Shown here piece by piece: positions 57,854 to 64,000 of a stretch of 64,000 bases of DNA. Source of the stretch: Sphagnum compactum (taxonomy: Eukaryota > Bryophyta > Sphagnopsida > Sphagnales); assembly GCA_965153455.1 (NCBI GenBank), contig OZ234495.1:11900875-11964874 (forward strand), read 5' to 3'. Position 1 is the stretch's first letter. Each line of letters starts with the position of its first letter. The translations under genes and the position numbers were made by a program. Under the pieces are notes generated by a model. The model made no database searches and was not told the DNA's origin. It worked only from the letters and a program-made list of their open reading frames with translations.

Positions 57854-57878
57854 GAGAGAGAGAGAGAGAGAGAGAGAG
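57854..57878 (+). repeat. (GA)n microsatellite in the PDI 5' leader
   Basis: A 25-base GA run ends 36 bases before the chosen start codon. GA/CT runs are common in plant 5' UTRs and promoters. It also creates an artificial upstream in-frame extension full of RE repeats, which argues for the later ATG. Confidence 0.85.
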
Positions 57879-57914
57879 TTTGGTAGGTCGGTAAGACTAG
57901 TAGGACAGACGAGG

Positions 57915-60900
57915 ATGGGATGGCAGCATTCATTGGTGAAGTTGGCGGCTTGGGTAGTCGTCGTTGCATTTGTTGTTCTGGGTTATGTTCAGGTCGGTGC
58001 ATCCGAATCTGAGGTTCCGGTGGAAGGAACGGACATAGATGTCGTAGTGTTGGATGCGACCAATTTCACCAGCTTCATCGAAGAGAATCCCTTTGTCTTG
58101 GTGGAGTTTTACGCACCTTGGTACGCCCCCTTTGCTATTCTTTCTCCTTTCCCTTCGATTTGTGCTCGAAAATCTCTGTTTTCTTTTTTTTATCTTCGTA
58201 ATAGTAGTGCACATTGTGAGATCTAAATGAGAGGAGTAGTAGCAGTAGTAGTAGTAGGAGGAGGAGGAGGAGGAGGAGTGATTTTTTATAACCAAGATTG
58301 AATTTGCTTCTGATCTAATTCAACAAATTGTGACAATGTGTGATTGCTTGCAGGTGTGGCCATTGTAAACGTTTAGCTCCAGAGGTTGGATCACAGATCA
58401 AGTGTCTTCTTAACCTTCACAGTTTCCTTCATTTCCCTTTTCTGATGCAGCTGCATCCTACTCTTTACAAAAAAACTATTATCAGAGCAATTGGCAGTGG
58501 TTAATTTGTGCTTGTCCATGACCAATCAGTGTATATGTATGTGTGTGCCTTTTCATTCATGCAGCCTCATTATACATTTTTTTCACAAAGAATTGATTAC
58601 CTATCATGGAGGTTGATTCCAGAGTTTTGACTTGTGTGGGCAACCATGGTTGCACAGGCAGAGAGATGAAAAATCGAAGGGACTTCAAAGAGTTCTTTGC
58701 AAGTCTGAATATTAGCTTGATAAGAATCATGTGCTTGCATGATTTGTTTTGCTAGTGCATTTTGCAAGAATCATTTGCTCACCCAATCTCTGAAGTCAGA
58801 TTGTTAGATCGAAAATAATTAGATTTCAAAGAATCCTGCATTTGCAGATAGTTTTGCTCATTTTTCATTTAGCAATGCAAGGATCATTTGCTCTCTCTCA
58901 TCGATTTCTTTTCAGCTATCAGTGGATTGAATTGACCCTTCCGCCTTTCAATTTTGCAGTATGCCAAGGCAGCAACAGAGCTCAAGAGCCATGAACCCAA
59001 GGTGATTTTGGCAAAGTTGGATGCAGATGAGGAAGAAAACAAGGCTTTGGCATCTTTGTATGGTGTACAAGGTTTCCCAACGCTTAAGATCTTTCGAGAG
59101 GGTGGTGAAAATGTGATGTTTTACAATGGGCCACGGGATGCAGATGGCATTGTATCATCCCTGAAGCAGATGGTTGCCCCACCCTCAAAATTACTTTCTT
59201 CCCTTGAGCAAGCCAATAGTATTGTCAGGGAAAACCCTCTTACTGTGGTATGTCCATTTCACACAAACCCTATTTATTTATATAGCATCATATAACTTGT
59301 ATAACATTGTATCAAGCCCAATGACCTAGTGTTAGGGCTTGCGGTTCTAACATGGTTGCACATGGCTGTGGATTCACTTTCCCATCAGTGCATGCTTGAA
59401 TTGATCTTGTGATAGTCAACCCTAACTCTGATGGTTTTAGGTGAGTGAATTGGTTATGTGAAGCTTGAGAATCTCAATGCTTTGAATTGTAGGGAAATAG
59501 TTGACACCCACCAAGGTCTTCTCATTGTGGTCATGCAATTAATTGAGCAGCATTAATGGGGTGCTTATCTTATCATCGCGGTTTGGGCAGGTTGCTGTGT
59601 TCAAGGACCCTGAAAGCAAAGAGTACAAAGAGTTTCTGAATGTAGCAGATGAGCTGCGCTCTGAGTACAACTTTACCCACACATTTGACTCTTCATATGT
59701 GCCTGATACGGGTGTTGATCTCTCTGCCCCTGCAGTCCGTCTTTACAAGAATTTTGATGAGGGCTTCAGTGATGCCACTGTAAGCCCACTGTAATGAGCT
59801 CATTGCCCTTGATGCATGGGATTTGGTTCTTTTTCTTGATCAATTGGATTGAACCTAATGCTAATATCTCAGTTTCAAATGAGGTGTAGGATTTGTCACC
59901 GGAAGGCTTGAAGATTTTCCTGGAAGAAAAAAGTGTGCCTATTGTTTTGGAATTGAACAAAGACCCCTCAAATCATGCCTACCTGGTGAAAATTTTCAAT
60001 GGTGTGGGACCCAAGGTAAGCTGGATAATTTTTTTAATTTTTTCCCTTTGGTTGTTTTTTCCTCATCCATGATAGCTGAACTTTCAGTATATTGTTACTT
60101 CCTCTAGCTCATGGGCTGATCTGGCACTGGACACAGGTATTTCTTTTCCTGGATTTGAAGGGTGCAGACGCAGACGAGTACCGAACTGCATACTATGACC
60201 TTGCAAAAGCATCCCAGCCAAAAGGCATCAAGTTTCTTATTGGAGATGCAGCTGAAAATGAACATGCATTAAAGGCAAGTCAAACCTGATGATATTATTA
60301 TTGTTATTCCTTGTCAACACAAAGCTATCAAACCATTGTCTGAGGAGAGTGTCAAATACAGTCTTTGGACAAGGAAGTTATGTGTAGGGTAAGGCCACAG
60401 TGTGTGGGGGCATTCCTGGAATAATGGGCCTAGGATGAGGTGGTAGCTGAGTCTGGCCCTGCATTTGAGGAATGTCCCCCACCCATGGGCCTCACCCAAC
60501 ATAAAGCATGAGGCAATTCTTATCCTAAGCCTAAACATACACAGATCATGAGTTGGTGGGAGCAAGAGGCACCTTATGCCTACAGGAGGCCTCTTGTAGG
60601 CTTAGGGTTCCTTGAGTTTTTGAGGAGGCATTATTATTGTGTGTCAGGTGCCCTCCAAATACACAAGGAAATTTCTCCAAGTGCTTTACAAATACATATT
60701 TCAAACCAACAACAAGAGGAGTGTGAAAATGAATGTCTCAACCCTCTGAAAGTATCCCAATCTGAAATTAACTAATTTGGTGAATGGGAGCCATTCTTGT
60801 GTGTGTGGGTTCATGAAAGCAGCATTTTGGGATTAAGGAAGACAAGGTGCCAGCAATTGTGGTTGAAGGCACAGGTAACAGCAGGCAGTCTATAGGACTG

Positions 60901-62172
60901 GACATCAAAGCTTCAGAGCTTGCCCACTGGCTGCAAGATTACTTGGTGCAAAACTCATTCTTTTTCCCCTGATCTTTGTTTCTGAACCACTGAGATTCTC
61001 TTCTCTAGTTCTCATTCTTCAGCAGGAGTGAATCAGTTTATCAATTTTATAACTGAGCGTTGCCAGCTACCTCACTCTGTGCAGTAATTTGTTTCTGATG
61101 AGCAGGATGGAAAGTTGAAGCCATATGTGAAGTCCGAGGAAATTCCTGAAACGAATGATGAGCCTGTGAAGGTTGTAGTGAGGAACACGCTTAATGATTT
61201 GGTGTTGGAGTCTGGCAAGAATGGTACATGCACCAAACCTTTTTCCACATAACTATGATACTCTGAAGTCCCAACTAGCATGGCCATTGTTGCCATCATA
61301 AAAGCCATATCTGAAATGAGGATGTTTTACTTCCAAAGTTTGTACTATTAAAAAATAAACTTGCAACTCATTTTGCACTTTGCCATCAATGTTAGTTTCT
61401 GGATCCAGAAACTTACATTGATGGCAAAATGAGTAATATTTCTTCTATTATGGTGCTACAGCTTCACATTCTGAGATATTCATTTAGACATTGCCTTCTG
61501 CAACAGAGATGTCTACATACATGGACCTTCTCCTATCATCCTGCTGTTTCTTTAGAAGTGTGATTTCCTGGATTCTGTATTGCAGTGTTGCTGGAGTTTT
61601 ATGCACCCTGGTGTGGTCATTGCAAAAGACTGGCACCCACTTTGGAGGAAGTGGCCATTGAATTCAAGGATGATGATGATGTTGTCATCGCAAAACTTGT
61701 AAGTGAATTCAACCATCTTTTCTCATGTCAAAAATATAATCTTTTTTCTCTGTCAAACTGCTGTGTTGATGGTAAGTGGGTTGATGAGGTTAAGTGGGTT
61801 GTGTTGGCTTGTTATGGATGGAACCAATAGATGGAAAAGCTCTAACTATAGAGATAAATTTCAGGTCCACTGGCTACAGAATCTCAAAGAAACATATGAC
61901 TTTTCATTGATGTAATTTAGCAATTCTACATCATTTACTATTTATGATTTGGATACTAATGTTTTTAACTTCCTTTTCTGCAGGATGGATCAACTAATGA
62001 TATACCGAATGAGATATTTGAGGTGAAGGGATTCCCAACCCTTTACTTGCATACTGCAGCTGGTGAAAACATTCAATATGAAGGCGACCATAGTAAAGCA
62101 GACCTGATTGAATTTGTGAACAGAAACAGGAGCAATCCACCCAAGACAGGGGCAGTCAAAGATGAACTTTGA
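57915..62172 (+). CDS. Protein disulfide isomerase, ER-retained (PDIL1-type), ten exons
   Basis: PDI forms, breaks and rearranges disulfide bonds in proteins folding in the ER. The exons are 57915-58120, 58354-58384, 58960-59247, 59591-59779, 59890-60015, 60137-60274, 60823-60945, 61106-61223, 61586-61698 and 61984-62172. They join without a stop into 506 aa, the usual PDI length. An N-terminal signal peptide has a [13 protein letters not shown] core. The a domain has [15 protein letters not shown], split across introns 1 and 2. The b and b' domains follow, with [17 protein letters not shown] and [15 protein letters not shown]. The a' domain has [18 protein letters not shown]. The acidic/basic tail ends in KDEL. 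Both CGHC sites and the EFYAPW approach are intact. Nine introns follow GT-AG, except intron 6, which starts GC (AAAG|GCAAGT). ATG 57915 is chosen over an in-frame upstream ATG (57849) because it gives a clean signal peptide. Confidence 0.95.
58232..58279 (+). repeat. AGT/AGG trinucleotide microsatellite in PDI intron 1
   Basis: AGTAGTAGCAGTAGTAGT passes into a GGAGGAGGAGG run. It lies wholly in intron 1, away from the splice sites. Confidence 0.8.
60378..60503. mobile_element. Fold-back MITE in PDI intron 6
   Basis: The ends TATGTGTAGGGTAAGGCC and GGCCTCACCCAACATA are inverted. Inside them GGGGGCATTCCT (60406) pairs with AGGAATGTCCCCC (60469). At about 126 bp with no ORF, it looks like a small non-autonomous DNA element. 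It sits in the intron that also carries the GC donor. Confidence 0.65.
61379..61428. repeat. 50-bp near-perfect palindrome in PDI intron 8
   Basis: TTTGCCATCAATGTTAGTTT runs into a TCTGGATCCAGA centre and back with 24 of 25 pairs matched. The flanking words ATTTTGC and AAAATGAG extend the symmetry weakly. The transcript would form a strong stem-loop. It may be an inverted duplication or a tiny fold-back element. Confidence 0.8.
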
Positions 62173-62381
62173 GCAGTAATTAACACCCTCATTTACAAAG
62201 CTCAGGCTCCCATACAACACAGCAATGAGTCTGATCCTTTGACTATGTAGAGCACTTTTTGAATTTTCAGTGTGGGCTTTCTGCACAAAGGCTAAATCAA
62301 TGATAGCACATTCACCTCATCTTTTCTTTTCTTTTCTTCTTTCCATGCTATATATGTATAAAGGATAAAAGATTGGAGGCT

Positions 62382-62387
62382 AATAAA
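62382..62387 (+). terminator. Polyadenylation signal AATAAA of the PDI gene
   Basis: A canonical AATAAA lies 210 bases after the PDI stop codon within AT-rich DNA, followed by TG-rich sequence (TATGTGTTTC). This is a reasonable 3' end for the transcript. Confidence 0.55.
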
Positions 62388-64000
62388 GTTATGTGTTTCT
62401 TAACCATGAACATGGTTGTGTAAACGGTGTTGATCCTGAAGAGCACCAGATGAAATGCCTTTGGTTGTATTCGGAAGGTCTCTTCAATACCATCTCATGA
62501 CTCATTGGATATCTTTCTGAAGAATGTGTGCGTGCCTAAGAATTACACAGGACTAATGTTTGAAGGAACAAGTGGTCTGCAAATCAGAGCTTTCATTTAC
62601 ATTAGTTTCTAGGATGATTGTGAGACCCCAGGGTAGGGGTGCCAGGGGTTTTTGTTAATATTCCTCTGGCCAGGGGTCAAGGACCCAGGGTTTTCCACAA
62701 TATTTTATACTGCAGGTAATGACCAACATTGACCAAACCAATTTCTGGTCTTTGTACTGAAGACTCGATTTTTCTGTTGGTAAATTGGTTTGGGGAATTG
62801 AGAAATTGACAGTGAGGATTCCTAGAGGGTGGTGGCCATTCTGTAGAAGAAAGAGTTCTTGCTGTAGTTGTTGATCTGGGTGCCATATTATTTCCAAAAG
62901 TGATCGAGGCTGTTGAATGGATGCTTGAATTAGCCTTGAACAACATCTGGTGGACATGAAGCACAAGCCACAGGTGCTCACAAGACCCATTATGCAAATA
63001 GGGAACAAATTATGTAAGTGTGTGGCAAGTAAAGTCTTCCTTTACCTTTTTTTATGTATCCAATCTGAAGACAAGAGCTAACTGCCCATCTCTTGGTACA
63101 AAATCATGGTCACTTGCTTCACCAAAAATCCCAAAACCATTCCCTTAAAACTCTCCAAAGAGACCTGCACAAATGTAAATGAACTAAACTGACTTGGTCA
63201 CCTAATCTGAGTCCTTAAACCCTAAAGGAAAATTCCTTAGTAAAGAGCTTTCTTGAAACTCATTTTTTCCATATAGGTGAATTTGAAACTTCATCTAGTG
63301 CAACATAAGAGAATCATGGCCAATTGCCTACACTTCTACTTATAAATCTAACAAAGACTTAATATAAGTTCAAAATTATAATGGTCAGGTCTTCATTCTA
63401 TAAACAACTGAACTTCCTAGACAATATCCTAGCCAAGGCACTCTTACTTAATGTCCCCATTTATCTCCCAAGAGCTGCTTACATCATTTTATCATGTAAC
63501 TTCCCCATACCATAACTACTAAACAGAAATCAGCAAATAGAAAGAACATTTTACAACATCCGATCCAACATCTTAACTGCACTTCCTACAACTTCTGAGT
63601 TTTTAAACCAGAAATTTAAAGTAATATCCTGTATTCTGCATAATGCTACCAAAATGATACGAATCTAATGTAAGGAACCTCACTAATGGCAATGTTTTTG
63701 TGGTGTTATTGTTTTGCCAATACATTTGCAATGCTAGTTTCCAGCATGCACTTTGACACATCACTTCATAATTGAAAGTAGCTCCTCAATTGCATGAATT
63801 ATAAACGTATCTACTAGATAGTTAACCCGGTTGTAAATCTCATGAAGTGGTCCATTTTGGGTGTTCTTGTTTTGGCAAATACTAGTGCATGAGTGGTGAG
63901 CATTGAGTCATGAGCATTGTAACAAATATTCATAATCAAATTCAATAATATAAGATTGTACAAGGACAAATGATGGATGAATGTAGATGGATGATGAATG
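62388..64000. other. Downstream spacer to the window edge
   Basis: Minus-strand frames at 62655-63008 are open for about 100 codons but show no known motif. The last 40 bases carry loose GATGAATG repeats. No gene is supported. Confidence 0.4.

Noticed and set aside
57849-58226. Upstream ATG giving a longer PDI N-terminus
   Set aside because: The extension is the translated GA microsatellite (RE repeats) and would bury the signal peptide. The frame past 58120 runs into intron 1.

Overview
This is nuclear DNA from a land plant with a large, AT-rich, transposon-filled genome. Three things point to a plant: a DYW-type pentatricopeptide (PPR) pseudogene, a fragment resembling the plant co-repressor LEUNIG, and a ten-exon ER protein disulfide isomerase. 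The style of the PPR sequence and the mix of pogo/DDE-1, hAT, RTE-like LINE and Ty3-type gag remnants suggest a seed-free plant such as a fern. That assignment is an inference; no species can be named from the sequence.

Layout. Positions 1-24.2 kb are repeat-dominated. A block of about 7 kb (222-7221) recurs in the same orientation as a 9 kb version (15136-24218), which carries extra insertions including a gag-only Ty3-like remnant followed by a polypurine tract. Between the copies lie a degenerate GGCTAC/GGTTAC-type repeat split by inserted elements, a minisatellite, a tRNA-like (SINE-like) piece, and one long uninterrupted ORF of unknown function (11425-12780, minus strand). From 24.2 to 33 kb are dead transposons: a pogo/DDE-1 transposase relic, a GC-rich LINE (27.34-30.6 kb) and a hAT transposase relic. 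From 33 to 42 kb are mostly small fold-back elements, including a 355-bp Mutator-like element with identical 66-bp terminal inverted repeats around a FAR1-type DNA-binding fragment.

Genes. The right-hand third holds the cellular genes. At 42853-47415 (+) is an F-box/leucine-rich-repeat gene. I propose that its 5' part is a tandem array of five phase-0 mini-exons encoding a basic repeat, each bounded by homologous introns. At 49384-49605 is a LEUNIG-like polyglutamine fragment. At 52866-54780 (-) is a frameshifted PPR-DYW pseudogene. At 57915-62172 (+) is a complete PDI of 506 aa with two CGHC thioredoxin domains and a KDEL retention signal. The F-box protein would act in SCF ubiquitin ligation and PDI in ER oxidative folding; nothing in the sequence links them functionally.

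Limits: everything here was read by eye. Splice sites, repeat boundaries and the degree of divergence are estimates, and no database search was possible.
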